Notes: generated by a model from the letters alone, not told the origin. A DNA stretch of 64,000 nt from Streptomyces sp. MA5143a (GCF_900290235.1 NZ_OLMK01000063.1:115041-179040); one strand, 5' to 3'; counted from the stretch's first letter, positions 44,018 through 53,580 are shown. Numbers and translations are program-made.

Positions 44018-45259
44018 ATGCGCAGCTATCAAGCCCTCTTCCGCACCAGGGAGTTCACCCCTCTCTTCCTGTCCTCGTCCCTCCAGGTCGCCGGGTCCAC
44101 CATCGGCGGGCTGGCCCTCGGGACGTCCGTCTACGAGGCCACCGGTTCCCCGCTGCTGTCGGCGCTCAGCATGTTCGGCCCGTCCCTGGCCCAGGTCGTC
44201 GGCGCGACGACCCTGCTGTCCGCCGCCGACCGGCTGCCGCCGAGGGCGACACTCAGCGGCCTCGCCGCGTCGTTCGCGGTGAGCACGGCCCTGCTGGCGC
44301 TGCCCGGTCTGCCGCTGTGGTCGGTGTTCGCGGTGATCGCCGTCCAGGGGCTGATCGCGTCCCTCGGTGGGGGAGTGCGCTGGGGCCTGCTGACCGAGAT
44401 CCTGCCGAAGGACGGCTATCTGCTGGGCCGCTCGGCGTTCAACATGCTGCACGGCCTCACCCAGGTCACCGGCTACGCCACCGGCGGCGCCCTGGTGGCG
44501 CTGCTGTCCCCCCGGGTGACCCTGCTGGTGTCGGCGGCCCTGTACGCGGCGGCCGCCCTCTGCTCCCTGACCGGACTGACGCGCCGCGCCCCGCGCGGCA
44601 CGGGCCGCCCGTCCGTCGCCGAGACCTGGCGGACCAACGCGCGCCTGTGGGCGTCCGTCCCGCGCCGGCGCCTCTACCTGGGCCTGTGGATACCCAACGG
44701 CCTGGTCGTCGGCTGCGAGTCCCTGTTCGTGGCGTACGCCCCCGACCGCGCGGGCGTGCTGTTCGCCTGCGCGGCGCTCGGCATGTTCACGGGTGACGTG
44801 ACCGTCGGCAGACTCCTTGCGCCCCGGTTCCGCGACCGCCTCGCCACACCCCTGCTGCTGCTCCTGGCCGCCCCGTACCTTCTCTTCGCCCTCCACCCCC
44901 CGACCCCCCTGGCCGCGGCCTGCGCGACGCTCGCCTCCGTCGGCTTCGCCGCGAGCCTCGTCCAGCAGCAGCACCTGCTGGCCCTCACACCGCCGGACCT
45001 CACGGGCCACGCCCTCGGCCTCCACTCGGCCGGCATGCTCACCCTCCAGGGCGTGAGCGCGGCCCTCGCGGGCGCGGTCGCCCAACTGACGTCGCCGGGC
45101 ACGGCGATGGCGGTGCTGGCCGCGGCGTCCGTGACGGTGACGCTGGCGCTCGCGGTCGACCGCCCCCGCCCGCCCGTGCCGGACGGAGCGGGAGCGGTCC
45201 GCCCCTCCTCGATCGGCACGAGGGGCGGGACCTCCCGGACCGGAAGGTTCCGGCGCTGA
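44018..45259 (+). CDS. MFS transporter
   Basis: A protein of 413 residues with about 12 hydrophobic segments and the MFS features of a short charged loop between helices 2 and 3 (SAADRLPPRATLSG) and a central loop near residue 200 (TRRAPRGTGRPSV). The N-terminus (MRSYQALFRTREFTPLFLS) is typical of Streptomyces drug exporters of this class. There is no good Shine-Dalgarno sequence, so it may be translated from a leaderless mRNA. It is divergent from the ArsR regulator and likely to export a small molecule that the regulator senses. Confidence 0.88.
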   Translation: MRSYQALFRTREFTPLFLSSSLQVAGSTIGGLALGTSVYEATGSPLLSALSMFGPSLAQVVGATTLLSAADRLPPRATLSGLAASFAVSTALLALPGLPLWSVFAVIAVQGLIASLGGGVRWGLLTEILPKDGYLLGRSAFNMLHGLTQVTGYATGGALVALLSPRVTLLVSAALYAAAALCSLTGLTRRAPRGTGRPSVAETWRTNARLWASVPRRRLYLGLWIPNGLVVGCESLFVAYAPDRAGVLFACAALGMFTGDVTVGRLLAPRFRDRLATPLLLLLAAPYLLFALHPPTPLAAACATLASVGFAASLVQQQHLLALTPPDLTGHALGLHSAGMLTLQGVSAALAGAVAQLTSPGTAMAVLAAASVTVTLALAVDRPRPPVPDGAGAVRPSSIGTRGGTSRTGRFRR

Positions 45260-45566
45260 GGGCGCCTCGGCGTTCATGATGGGCGCACGCCGGGCGAGGC
45301 CGGCCGGGACGCGGGAACTTCGTTGCCACGCCCCGACTTCGCCGAACACATGACGATCCTCCTGGCGGCGACCACGACAACGCCCACCTGGCCCGGACCC
45401 CCAACCCCCCACACGCACCAGAGGCCACCACGACTGCCGCGACGGGGAACGGGCAGGGAACGGCGCCCGGACGGGATCGGGTGAGCCCACGCAGGTGTCG
45501 GCACTACCCTGGAACACCTTCGCGGAGGCGGGACCGCGAAGACGACGGTTGGGGGCGACGGGGGCC
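45260..45566. other. Intergenic region before the TIR gene
   Basis: About 310 bases of GC-rich sequence with no clear gene, hairpin or promoter. A GTG at 45495 is in frame with the next gene but lacks a ribosome binding site. Confidence 0.4.
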
Positions 45567-48500
45567 ATGTCGGAACACGGGGTTTCGTCCAACGAGGGCG
45601 TGTGGTTGAACCGGGTGGTGGGGAGACCGCCGCGCAAGGACTGCGGTCGCTACGTCGCCTGGTCACCGGACGGACGTCTGCTGGCGGTGCCCGCCGACCA
45701 CAGCCGGATCCGCGTCATGAACGCCGAGGACTACTCGGACGTCGCGATCCTGCGTGCGCGCGGCAGCAGGGGCTTCGTCAACCGGGTGAGCTGGTCGCCG
45801 GACGGCGGGCGCCTCGCCGCCGCCTGCGGCCTCCACGGCGTCCGTGTCTGGGACATCGACAGACCCCACCAGTCCCTGCGGCTGACGGCGCACACCCGCT
45901 GGGTGGGCCACGTCGCGTGGTCGCACGGCGGGGACCTGTTCGCCTCCGGCGCGCAGGACAGGACGGTCCGGCTGTGGGACGCCCGGAGCGTGCGGCCTTC
46001 GCACACCATCCACGCGCACGCCGACTATGTGAACCGTCTCGCCTGGTCGCCGGACGACACGATGCTGGCGACGGGTTCGGCGGACGCGACCGTGTGCGTC
46101 TGGAAGCGATCCGGCAGTTCATGGCTGCCCGTTCAGACCGTGAACCAGGGGGACATCGTCATCTCCGTGGCCTGGTCACCCGACGGCAGGACGCTCGCCA
46201 CGGGTATCAGCGGGGGCAGGATCAGCGTTCTGAGGCTCGACGAGAACGCCAGGAGCGAGTCGATCACCTACCTGGAGGGACACACGGACAGTGTCTCGGA
46301 CGTGATGTTCTCGGCGGACGGGAAGCTGCTCGGGACGGCCTCCCGGGACCAGACCGTCCGCCTGTGGCGCACCGACGACTGGACGACGGTCGCCGTGCTG
46401 CGGCCGCCCTACGCCGAGGTCGACGGCTCGGACGATCTCGACGCCCGTGTCCGCGGCCACTCCGAGGTCGAGGTCGAGGTCGACGACTTCGACGACAGCG
46501 AGGACGACGATGCCGACCTCGACGACATCACCGAGGACGACTTCGAGGACGACTCCGAGGACGGCTTCGAGGACGACACGAGCGTCCGCGAGCGGACCAG
46601 CCCGAGCTTCGCCTTCCACCCCACCCTCCCCCGCCTCGCCGTCTGGAACAACTACGCCGGCCTCTCCCTCTGGGACTACGACCTCGACCAGCTGCTCGGT
46701 CATCAGGCCGGCGGCGACTCCGTGCGGTACATGACCGCCAAGGTCGTCCTCGTCGGGGACTCGGGGGTCGGCAAGACGGGGCTCGGATGGCGGCTCGCGC
46801 ACGACGAGTTCAAGGAGCACGCCTCCACGCACGGCCAGCAGTTCTGGCTCATCGACGACGTACGCACCCAGCGCGCCGACGGCACGGACTGCGAGGCCGT
46901 CCTCTGGGACCTCGCCGGCCAGCACGTCTACCGCCCCGTGCACGCGATTTTCCTGGACAACGTCGATCTCGCCCTCGTGCTGTTCGACCCGACGAACCGT
47001 CAGGAGCCTTTGAAGGGGGTGCAGTTCTGGCTGCAACAGCTCTCGGGGAGGAGGGCCCTTCCCCCGACCGTCCTGGTCGGGGCGCGCGTCGACCGGGGCG
47101 CCCCCGTGGTGTCGCAGGCGGAGCTGGACCAGTACTGCCAGGCCCACGGCATCACCGGCGGCTACGTCAGCACCAGCGCCGCGACCGGCACCGGCGTCGG
47201 CGCGCTGATGGAGCTGCTGCGCGAGCAGATCCAGTGGGAGCGGATGACCACCACGGTCACGACCCTCACCTTCAAGCGGATCAAGGAGTTCGTGCTCGCG
47301 CTGAAGGAACGCCCGGACCGCCGCGGCGTCCTCGTGTCGCCCGCCGATCTGCGCCGGCAGCTGCTGGAGACGGACCCTGAGTGGCGGTTCACCGACGCCG
47401 AGATGATGACGGCGGTCGGGCACCTGGAGAACCACGGCTATGTCTCGGTGCTGCGGACCTCCTCCGGCGCGCGGACCGTCCTGCTGGCCCCGGAGCTGCT
47501 GGTCGACCTCGCCTCGTCCGTCTTCCTCCAGGCCGACAAGCATCCGCAGGAACTCGGCGCGCTCAGCGAGTCCACGCTGCTCGCCGGCGGCTACCCCCTG
47601 CCCGAGGTCGACACCCTGGACCGCGCCGAGCAGCAGGTCCTGCTGGACGCCGCCGTCGTGCGGTTCCTGGAGCACAACCTGTGCTTCCGCGACACGCTCG
47701 GCGCGGAGACCCTGCTGATCTTCCCCGGTCTGATCAAGCAGAAGCGCCCGCTGTTCGACGCGATCGAGACGGTCGACGACGTGTCGTACGTGGTCCGCGG
47801 CCAGGTAGAGAACGTCTACCCCGCGCTGGTGGTGCTGCTCGGCCACACCCAGACGTTCACCCGCGTCAACTACTGGCAGAGCCAGGCCCAGTTCGACATG
47901 GGCAGCGGGCAGATCTGCGGGTTCCGGCTCTTCCAGGAGCGCGAGGGCGAGATCGAACTCGTCCTGCACTACAGCGCGGCGGTGCCCCCGTACGGCCGCC
48001 GTATGTTCCAGGGACTGTTCGAGCGGTTCCTGTACCAGCGTGAGGTGACGGTGACCGTCTTCCCGCCGGTGTCCTGTGCCGGCGGGCACCGGCAGGAGCG
48101 CTCGGCGGTGATGGGCTCCCTGCGCGACGGTGTGCGGGTCATGTTCTGCTTCCGCTGCGGCGACCGCATCGACCTCCCCGACACCGAGCAGCCGGTCGCG
48201 CTCGGCGCCGAGGACACCCGGCTCGTCGAACGGGACGAGGCGGCGGCCCGGCTGCGCAGCACCTACGAGTCGTTCCTCGTGCGGGTGAAGAGTTTCCGCA
48301 GCGACCGCGCGGTGCCCCGCTGCTACCTCAGCCGGCCGCCCGCCGAAGCCGCCTGGGCGTCCCGGCTCGCCCGCGACCTGCGCGAGGCCGGGGTGCTCAT
48401 GGTGGACGACCCGGCCGACGTACGCGGCGACGACGTCGTCCTGGTCGTGGTGACCCCCGACCACCTGCGGGCCCTGACCCGCCCCGAGGGCGCGGCGGCC

Positions 48501-49355
48501 GTCGACGCGGAACTGATCCGCGCCCGGCGCGGCCCCGGCGCGTGGCCCCGGGTCATCCCGCTGCTGCGGGCCGGCACCGCCGACAGCCTCCAGCCCGTCG
48601 AACTCCTCCGCGGTCTCGCGCCCGGCAGGTTCCAGGACGAGACCCGCCATGTCGTCGGCCTGTTCGACCTGGTGCTGACGCTGTACGCCATCCCCTTCAA
48701 CCATCCGGCCTTCCAGCCGCTGCGCGTGACGCTGCGGCGTGAGTGGGAACGACACAGGCGTGAGGAGCAAGCAGTGGTGGTGCGGTCGTCGGCCCCGTCC
48801 GACACGGAGGTCTACCTGTCGTACTCCTGGAGCAAGGAGAGCAACGCGCTCGCCGACGAGCTCGACGAGGCGTTCCGGGCCAGGGGCGTCACCGTGGTCC
48901 GCGACCGGCGGGACATCGGCTACAAGGCGTCCATCAAGGACTTCATGGCCCGCCTCGGGCAGGGCAAGTGCGTGGTCCTGGTGATCAGCGACGCCTATCT
49001 GAAGTCGCAGAACTGCCTGTTCGAACTCCTGGAGACCGCCCGCCACGGCGAGTTCACCGACCGGGTCTTCCCCGTGGTGCTCCCCGACGCCCGCATCTAC
49101 CGGCCGCAGGACCGCATCGGCTACGTACGGTACTGGGAGGAGCAGATCAACGAGCTGGACGAGGCCATGCGGAGCGTCTCGGCCGCCAACCTCCAGGGCT
49201 TCCGTGAGGACATCGACCTCTACACGGAGATCCGCGCCCAGCTGCCCCGGCTGGCGGACGTCCTGCGCGACATGAACACCCTGTCGCCCGAACTGCACCG
49301 CGCCTCGGAGTTCTCGGAGATCTTCGAGGCGGTGATGACCCGACTGTCCACCTGA
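45567..49355 (+). CDS. WD40 / Ras-like GTPase / TIR protein
   Basis: A protein of 1262 residues from the ATG at 45567. Domains in order: WD40 repeats (about 10-300; repeated WSPDGxxLA, VRLWD, VCVWK); an acidic Asp/Glu-rich linker (about 295-340); a Roc/Ras-like GTPase with P-loop GDSGVGKT (397-404) and DLAGQHVYRP; a COR-like winged-helix region to about 870; a first, degenerate TIR-like unit (about 910-1040, YLSRPPAEAAWASRLARDL); and a second TIR domain (about 1079-1215, EVYLSYSWSKESNALADEL) with candidate catalytic Glu1153 in NCLFELLE. TIR domains in bacterial immune proteins cleave NAD or make cADPR-type signals. With a WD40 sensor and GTPase it looks like an NLR/Roco-type immune switch. 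It stands alone. Confidence 0.9.
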   Translation: MSEHGVSSNEGVWLNRVVGRPPRKDCGRYVAWSPDGRLLAVPADHSRIRVMNAEDYSDVAILRARGSRGFVNRVSWSPDGGRLAAACGLHGVRVWDIDRPHQSLRLTAHTRWVGHVAWSHGGDLFASGAQDRTVRLWDARSVRPSHTIHAHADYVNRLAWSPDDTMLATGSADATVCVWKRSGSSWLPVQTVNQGDIVISVAWSPDGRTLATGISGGRISVLRLDENARSESITYLEGHTDSVSDVMFSADGKLLGTASRDQTVRLWRTDDWTTVAVLRPPYAEVDGSDDLDARVRGHSEVEVEVDDFDDSEDDDADLDDITEDDFEDDSEDGFEDDTSVRERTSPSFAFHPTLPRLAVWNNYAGLSLWDYDLDQLLGHQAGGDSVRYMTAKVVLVGDSGVGKTGLGWRLAHDEFKEHASTHGQQFWLIDDVRTQRADGTDCEAVLWDLAGQHVYRPVHAIFLDNVDLALVLFDPTNRQEPLKGVQFWLQQLSGRRALPPTVLVGARVDRGAPVVSQAELDQYCQAHGITGGYVSTSAATGTGVGALMELLREQIQWERMTTTVTTLTFKRIKEFVLALKERPDRRGVLVSPADLRRQLLETDPEWRFTDAEMMTAVGHLENHGYVSVLRTSSGARTVLLAPELLVDLASSVFLQADKHPQELGALSESTLLAGGYPLPEVDTLDRAEQQVLLDAAVVRFLEHNLCFRDTLGAETLLIFPGLIKQKRPLFDAIETVDDVSYVVRGQVENVYPALVVLLGHTQTFTRVNYWQSQAQFDMGSGQICGFRLFQEREGEIELVLHYSAAVPPYGRRMFQGLFERFLYQREVTVTVFPPVSCAGGHRQERSAVMGSLRDGVRVMFCFRCGDRIDLPDTEQPVALGAEDTRLVERDEAAARLRSTYESFLVRVKSFRSDRAVPRCYLSRPPAEAAWASRLARDLREAGVLMVDDPADVRGDDVVLVVVTPDHLRALTRPEGAAAVDAELIRARRGPGAWPRVIPLLRAGTADSLQPVELLRGLAPGRFQDETRHVVGLFDLVLTLYAIPFNHPAFQPLRVTLRREWERHRREEQAVVVRSSAPSDTEVYLSYSWSKESNALADELDEAFRARGVTVVRDRRDIGYKASIKDFMARLGQGKCVVLVISDAYLKSQNCLFELLETARHGEFTDRVFPVVLPDARIYRPQDRIGYVRYWEEQINELDEAMRSVSAANLQGFREDIDLYTEIRAQLPRLADVLRDMNTLSPELHRASEFSEIFEAVMTRLST

Positions 49356-49365
49356 GAGCCGGCGG

Positions 49366-49659
49366 TCAGGACTGGTACGGCTGCTGCTGGCTCTGCCCCT
49401 GGTAGTGGCCGCTGGGGCCGCCCGCGCCCTGCGCCTGGAGCTGTTCCGCCTGCTCGGCGGTCACCTTCTGCTCCGCCCCGCAGAACGTGCACTGCGTCTG
49501 GTACTTCGTCGACACCGGGAACAGCGGCACGAAGAACAACGTGAACTTCGTGACCCGCTTCCGCAGCGTGTGCGCGGAGGGGTTCCCGCACTGCCCGCAC
49601 ACCAGCGTGAGTATCGCGAGCTGGTACAGGTAACCCTTGGTGCCAAAGATGATCAGCAT
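49366..49659 (-). CDS. Zinc-ribbon protein
   Basis: A protein of 97 residues from the ATG at 49659 (AAGGA 5 nt upstream); the longer frame is rejected. Two Cys pairs, CGQCG near residue 21 and CTFCG near 58, form a zinc ribbon around a hydrophobic segment (FTLFFVPLFPVSTKYQ). The tail is Gln/Gly-rich. It is a family common in Streptomyces, likely membrane-associated, without a known role. It is convergent with the TIR gene (10-nt gap). Confidence 0.85.
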   Translation of the reverse strand: MLIIFGTKGYLYQLAILTLVCGQCGNPSAHTLRKRVTKFTLFFVPLFPVSTKYQTQCTFCGAEQKVTAEQAEQLQAQGAGGPSGHYQGQSQQQPYQS

Positions 49660-49776
49660 GTCGGTCCTTCCCGGTTGGTGCCAACCGGCACTCTGCCCCC
49701 AGTGTGCACGCCCGGGCCCGATCGTCCTAGAAGTTCTTGCCGCGACCTCCACCTCCCCCACCTGGGCGGGGACCGG

Positions 49777-50222
49777 TCACGCGGCCCCGGAGCGGCGGGC
49801 CAGGAACTTGCCCCACAGGAGCAGGAGGGCGAGGGCCGCCAGCACGGCCCAGCCGAACTGGCGGGCGTCGATCTCGCTCGTGCCGAGGCCCTCGCTCCAG
49901 GCGGCGAAGTCCGCGCCGAGGACCGCCTCGCCGGGAATACCGAGCTGCCCGAGCTGCCGGGCGATCGCCGCGCCCGTGGTGACGTCGTCACCGGTCACCA
50001 TGCGGACCCGGATGTGCCCGGCCTGCGCGCCGGCCATCGCCGCCAGGCCGGCGCCCGCCTCTCGTCCGGCAGCGCGTTGGGCCCGTGCGCGGCGAGCAGC
50101 TCCGTGGCGCGGGCACCGGACAGCCCGACCGCCGGACCGACACCGAACGCGGTGGCCACGTCCTCGGGAGCGCGGGCGTACCAGGCGTGCTCCCGAGGAC
50201 CGCTCGGGGAGGGCTCGGTCAC
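49777..50222 (-). pseudogene. Internally deleted P-type cation ATPase
   Basis: The GTG at 50222 overlaps the PPK2 stop. The first 45 or so residues are a good P-type ATPase N-terminus (WYARAPEDVATAFGVGPAVG, ARATELLAAHGPNALPDE). The frame is then lost near 50075 and, in another frame from about 50037, the HAD-domain motif MVTGDDVTTGAAIARQLG appears, followed shortly by the last membrane helix (LAALALLLLWGKFLARR). The phosphorylation motif DKTGT, nucleotide-binding domain and nearly all membrane helices are gone. It is a clear remnant of a gene of about 2.5 kb and not functional. Confidence 0.85.
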
Positions 50223-51175
50223 CGTTCCGCTCCCTCGACCGGATGCCGTGCGGCGTACGGGTCGGCCGGGGCCCCGGCGGGCGCCTCCCGCTCCAGCTCC
50301 CGCTTGGCGACGAGGAGCGCCCTCCGCGCCTTCTCGCCCACCTCGGGGTACCGCGGATCGATGTCCATCAGGGTGTGCGCGAGGATCGCCGCCGCGCAGA
50401 TCCGCGCGAACCACTTCCGGTCGGCCGGTACGACGTACCAAGGGGCCCATGGCGTGCTCGTCGCGGACAGCATCTTGGAGAACGCGTGCTGGTAGGCGTC
50501 CCAGTGGCGCCGCTCCCGGACGTCGGCCGCCGAGAACTTCCAGTTCTTCTCCGGCAGGTCGATCCGCTTGAGGAAACGGGTGCGCTGCTCCTCCCTGGAG
50601 AGGTTCAGGAAGATCTTCACCACCTTGAACCCGTTGTCCGTGAGGTACCGCTCCCAGTGGTTGATCTCCCGGTAGCGCCGCTTCCAGACGCCCGGCCCGC
50701 GCGAGTCCTCCGGCAGCCTCTGCCGCAGCAGGTTCTCGGGGTGGACGCGGACGACGAGGACCTCCTCGTAGTGCGAACGGTTGAAGATGGCGATCTCGCC
50801 GCGCGCGGGCAACCGAGTGGCGTAACGCCAGAGGTAGTCGTGGTCGAGTTCCTCGACGGACGGCACCTTGAAGCTGCTGACCCGCACGCCCTGGGGGTTG
50901 ACGCCGCTCATGACGTGGCGGATCGTGCCGTCCTTGCCGCCGGCGTCGAGGGACTGCAAACAGAGCAGGACGCCGTACGTGTCCTGCGCGGCCAGCCGCT
51001 CCTGGTACTCGGCCAGCAGCGACACCCCGGTCCGCAGCAGCTCGACCCCGTCCCGCTTCCGCAGCCCGGCCTTGTACCGGGGATCGAAGTCCCGCTCCAG
51101 TCGCACCTTCGTCCCCGGCTCGACCCTGAGCGGCTCGATGAACTCCGCGATGCGCTTGGCTCTCCGGTCCGACAT
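50219..51175 (-). CDS. ppk2: Polyphosphate kinase 2 family protein
   Basis: A protein of 318 residues from the ATG at 51175, with GGAGGG about 9 nt upstream. The PPK2 signature is clear: a Walker-A-like LDAGGKDGTIRHVMSGVNPQ, then FNRSHYEEVLVVRVHPE with the lid-module residues, INHWERYLTDNG, and RKWFARICAA. The length equals that of class I enzymes. PPK2 transfers phosphate from polyphosphate to ADP/GDP (or the reverse) in the cytoplasm. Its stop overlaps the start of the decayed ATPase gene, showing that the two once formed an operon. Confidence 0.93.
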   Translation of the reverse strand: MSDRRAKRIAEFIEPLRVEPGTKVRLERDFDPRYKAGLRKRDGVELLRTGVSLLAEYQERLAAQDTYGVLLCLQSLDAGGKDGTIRHVMSGVNPQGVRVSSFKVPSVEELDHDYLWRYATRLPARGEIAIFNRSHYEEVLVVRVHPENLLRQRLPEDSRGPGVWKRRYREINHWERYLTDNGFKVVKIFLNLSREEQRTRFLKRIDLPEKNWKFSAADVRERRHWDAYQHAFSKMLSATSTPWAPWYVVPADRKWFARICAAAILAHTLMDIDPRYPEVGEKARRALLVAKRELEREAPAGAPADPYAARHPVEGAER

Positions 51176-51233
51176 CACGATCAACCCTCCAGCGATCGGG
51201 GGCGGGTACGGCGCGCCACGGGGACCGGGACGG

Positions 51234-51638
51234 TCACGGCCCGGTCCGGGTGCCGCTTCCCGTTCCGGTCGCGGTCCCGGCTCGTTCGGCGGCGGGGAGG
51301 ACGGGGACGGGTTCGGAGGCGGGCGGCACGGGGTGCGGGGTGGGCGGCACGGGGTGTGGGGTGGAGTGCGGGGCGGGCAGGGGGGCCAGGGCCGGGGCGG
51401 TGAGACAGCGGGCCCTGAGCACCTTCCGGGACCGGCGTTCGATGAGGATGGGGACGTAGGCCCTGACTCTGGCCTGACGGAAGGCGTCGTACGCCGCCCT
51501 GACCGTCGCCTCGACGGTGACCACGCCGACCGAGGGGAAGTCGACGGCCAGCCGTGCCACCAGGTCCCGCACGACGACCGACCTCCGACCGCAGAGCCAC
51601 ACACCCGCCACAGCCGCGACAGGATCCCTCGCGCTCAT
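51234..51638 (-). CDS. Three-helix-bundle (DUF3562-like) protein
   Basis: A protein of 134 residues from the ATG at 51638. Residues 15-75 match the three-helix-bundle dimerisation domain (VVRDLVARLAVDFPSV, VRAAYDAFRQARVRAYVPIL, RRSRKVLRARC). The remaining 60 are a Pro/Thr/His-rich, slippage-prone tail (repeated PxPHPVPP). Its role is unknown; small proteins of this class are commonly near stress and polyphosphate genes in Streptomyces. It lies 58 nt before PPK2 on the same strand. Confidence 0.8.
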   Translation of the reverse strand: MSARDPVAAVAGVWLCGRRSVVVRDLVARLAVDFPSVGVVTVEATVRAAYDAFRQARVRAYVPILIERRSRKVLRARCLTAPALAPLPAPHSTPHPVPPTPHPVPPASEPVPVLPAAERAGTATGTGSGTRTGP

Positions 51639-52066
51639 TGTCGACGCACCTGGACAAGATCGCCCTCCGGGGACGGGCGGCCTGCCCGCCGCGCGGGCCG
51701 CTTCCCCACCCCCTTTCATCGGTGGGCCGGCGAGCTCATCCGTCGGCCCCCCTTGTTACTCACTTTCGGGTGACGCCCGAGCCCTTGCGGGTGGGTGCAT
51801 GGGGGAGAACGGACGTCGCACCCCAACGCCCACAAGGCGGCCCCACCAGTCGGCGATGCAATAGCGGCCGTAAACCGCATTGATGGATGTTGCAGGCGAG
51901 AGTCATAGAAATATGGACAAGAGGTAACAGAAGGGGATGTTGCGCCACGAGTCCTCCAGGCCGTGGACAGAGTGTGCGTGCGGCCAACCGGTCGCCACCA
52001 CACCGACTTCCCCGTGGGCCCGCACCGCCTGCCCGGGGAAGCCGTCCGCACCACGAGGGAGCCCTC
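51639..52066. other. Divergent intergenic region
   Basis: About 430 bases between the three-helix-bundle gene (minus) and the lamin-tail gene (plus). The middle (about 51870-51930) is AT-richer and may hold a promoter, such as TTGATG at 51880 with CATAGA-type sequence 17 nt on, but this is weak. No known RNA element is recognised. Confidence 0.35.
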
Positions 52067-52660
52067 TTGTCCGCTACCGCTTCTGCCGGCGCCCGCCGTC
52101 TCGCCGCCGCCACCCTCGCCGCCGGCGCTCTGATCTCGGTCGTCACCCTGCCGGCGTCCGCCGCCGACCACGACCGTCACGAGCGCCCGAGGGTCACGAT
52201 CTCGGAGGTCCAGTACGACGCCCCGGGCCGCGACGACCGCTCGAACCGCTCCTTGAACCGGGAGTGGGTGGAGATCACCAACACCGCCAGGCGCAGCGTC
52301 AACCTCGACGGCTGGACCCTCGAGAACGAGGACGGCCGCACCTACACCTTCGACGACTACCGCCTCCGGGGCCGCACGACGGTCCGCATCCACACCGGCT
52401 TCGGCCGTGACACCGCCGCTGACCTGTTCCAGGGCAGCCGCCATCACATCTGGGGCAACCACTCCGACACCGCCACCCTCCGCAACGACCGAGGCCGCTG
52501 GATCGACAGCGAATCATGGGGCCACCGCCGCCACGGCGACGGCGACCGCCGCCACGGCGACTGGGGCCACCACAACGGCGACGGCGGACACCGCCACGGA
52601 GACTGGGGCCACCGCAACGGTGGCCACCACCACAACGACAACGGCCACCACCACCGCTGA
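52067..52660 (+). CDS. Secreted lamin-tail domain protein with His-rich tail
   Basis: A protein of 197 residues from a TTG at 52067 with GAGGGAG before it; this start gives a proper signal peptide (RRLAAATLAAGALISVV, cleavage near ASAA-D). Residues 40-145 form a lamin-tail (LTD) domain (VTISEVQYDAPG, EWVEITNTARRSVNLDGW). The last 50 residues are repeats of HGDWGH/HNGDGG ending in clusters of three His, a likely metal-binding tail. It is a common secreted protein type in Streptomyces, possibly binding DNA or competence-related material. A strong terminator follows. Confidence 0.85.
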   Translation: MSATASAGARRLAAATLAAGALISVVTLPASAADHDRHERPRVTISEVQYDAPGRDDRSNRSLNREWVEITNTARRSVNLDGWTLENEDGRTYTFDDYRLRGRTTVRIHTGFGRDTAADLFQGSRHHIWGNHSDTATLRNDRGRWIDSESWGHRRHGDGDRRHGDWGHHNGDGGHRHGDWGHRNGGHHHNDNGHHHR

Positions 52661-52745
52661 CCCCCACGCCCTCCCCGCGAGATCGGCTGCTCAAGCGCCG
52701 GCCGGTGGTGAGTGACCGTCCTCATTGATGTGAGAAGTGGATGGC

Positions 52746-52781
52746 AAAAGGCCTCGGACCATGATCGGTCCGGGGTCTTTT
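52746..52781 (+). terminator. Rho-independent terminator after the lamin-tail gene
   Basis: AAAAGGCCTCGGACC (52746-52760) pairs with GGTCCGGGGTCTTTT (52767-52781) through a 6-nt loop; two wobble pairs. Ending in TTTT, this is a classical bidirectional-type terminator. Confidence 0.9.
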
Positions 52782-52806
52782 CCTGCTGCCCACGGCAGGA
52801 TTCGTG

Positions 52807-53263
52807 GCTCGCGCGCAGATCGCGGCCCCGCACCGGCAGCGGCGCCGGATCAGGCGCATGTCGGTGACTTCCCGCTCGATCAGCGGGATGTCGAAGACCT
52901 GGACCGTGCGGAAACCCTCTTCCGCCGCATCCGACAGCGGGCCGGTGCGCCCCGAGCATTCGGCCGGCTGGACCCGTTCAACGCGGTCGGGCTCCCCGAT
53001 GGCTGCAACCAGTGGCCCTCCCGCCCGCGCTGACCCGGCTTGCGATCCGCCTACCGCACCCGCTGCGAATGCGGGCTCTTCCTCGCCGGCGGATCGGACG
53101 ACGGCGGCTTGCTGCTGTTGGTGGAGTCCATCCCCAGCCGGCGCTTCAGCTCCGCGTTCTCCGCCCGTAGCTCAGCGACCTCGGCTCGCAGCTCATCGAT
53201 CACGCGAGCCTGCACAGCCACCGGCGTGGCGAGATCCTCGACGACGGCCCCTGCGACACGGAC
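52807..53263 (-). pseudogene. IS66-family transposase remnant
   Basis: Two pieces of an IS66 TnpC N-terminus are readable on the minus strand. The first (about 53263-53051) contains LRAEVAELRAENAELKRRLG then MDSTNSSKPPSSDPPARK, and ends in a stop at 53051. The second, in another frame to about 52807, contains EPDRVERVQPAECSG, RTVQVFDIPLIEREVTDMRL and RRRCRCGAA, the zinc-finger region. The DDE catalytic part is missing and no ends are seen. It is a decayed insertion. Confidence 0.75.
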
Positions 53264-53580
53264 AGGAATCTACAAGATTGTCAGCTCACCGGGATCACCG
53301 GACCCACCGCTCCTCAGTACCGCCTGTGAATGGACACCTTACTGCCGCTCATCTTCTTTATGTCTGCCAAATTAATCGAGTAATCCACCTCGATCGCTGG
53401 GGCTGATTCAGAGCCAGATCAGAGAAAAGGGTGGATCGTGTGTGCAGCATGGGCGTCCAAAGATCAGCCGCGTTACGCTGCACTCGCAGAAGAGGACAGG
53501 GGGTTCGGCGATTCTGTTCGAAGTCCGATAACTCCCTCTTCGGCCACCCCCCCCTGTAAATGAATAAGGAGTAAGCGAAA
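53264..53580. other. AT-richer upstream region of the small secreted protein
   Basis: About 320 bases, noticeably less GC-rich than the surroundings, suggesting recent acquisition or a strong promoter region. No clear -35/-10 pair or hairpin was fixed. Confidence 0.35.

Noticed and set aside
46176..49298. A 1040-codon open frame on the minus strand
   Set aside because: Antisense to the WD40-GTPase-TIR gene; composition is that of a GC-rich shadow.
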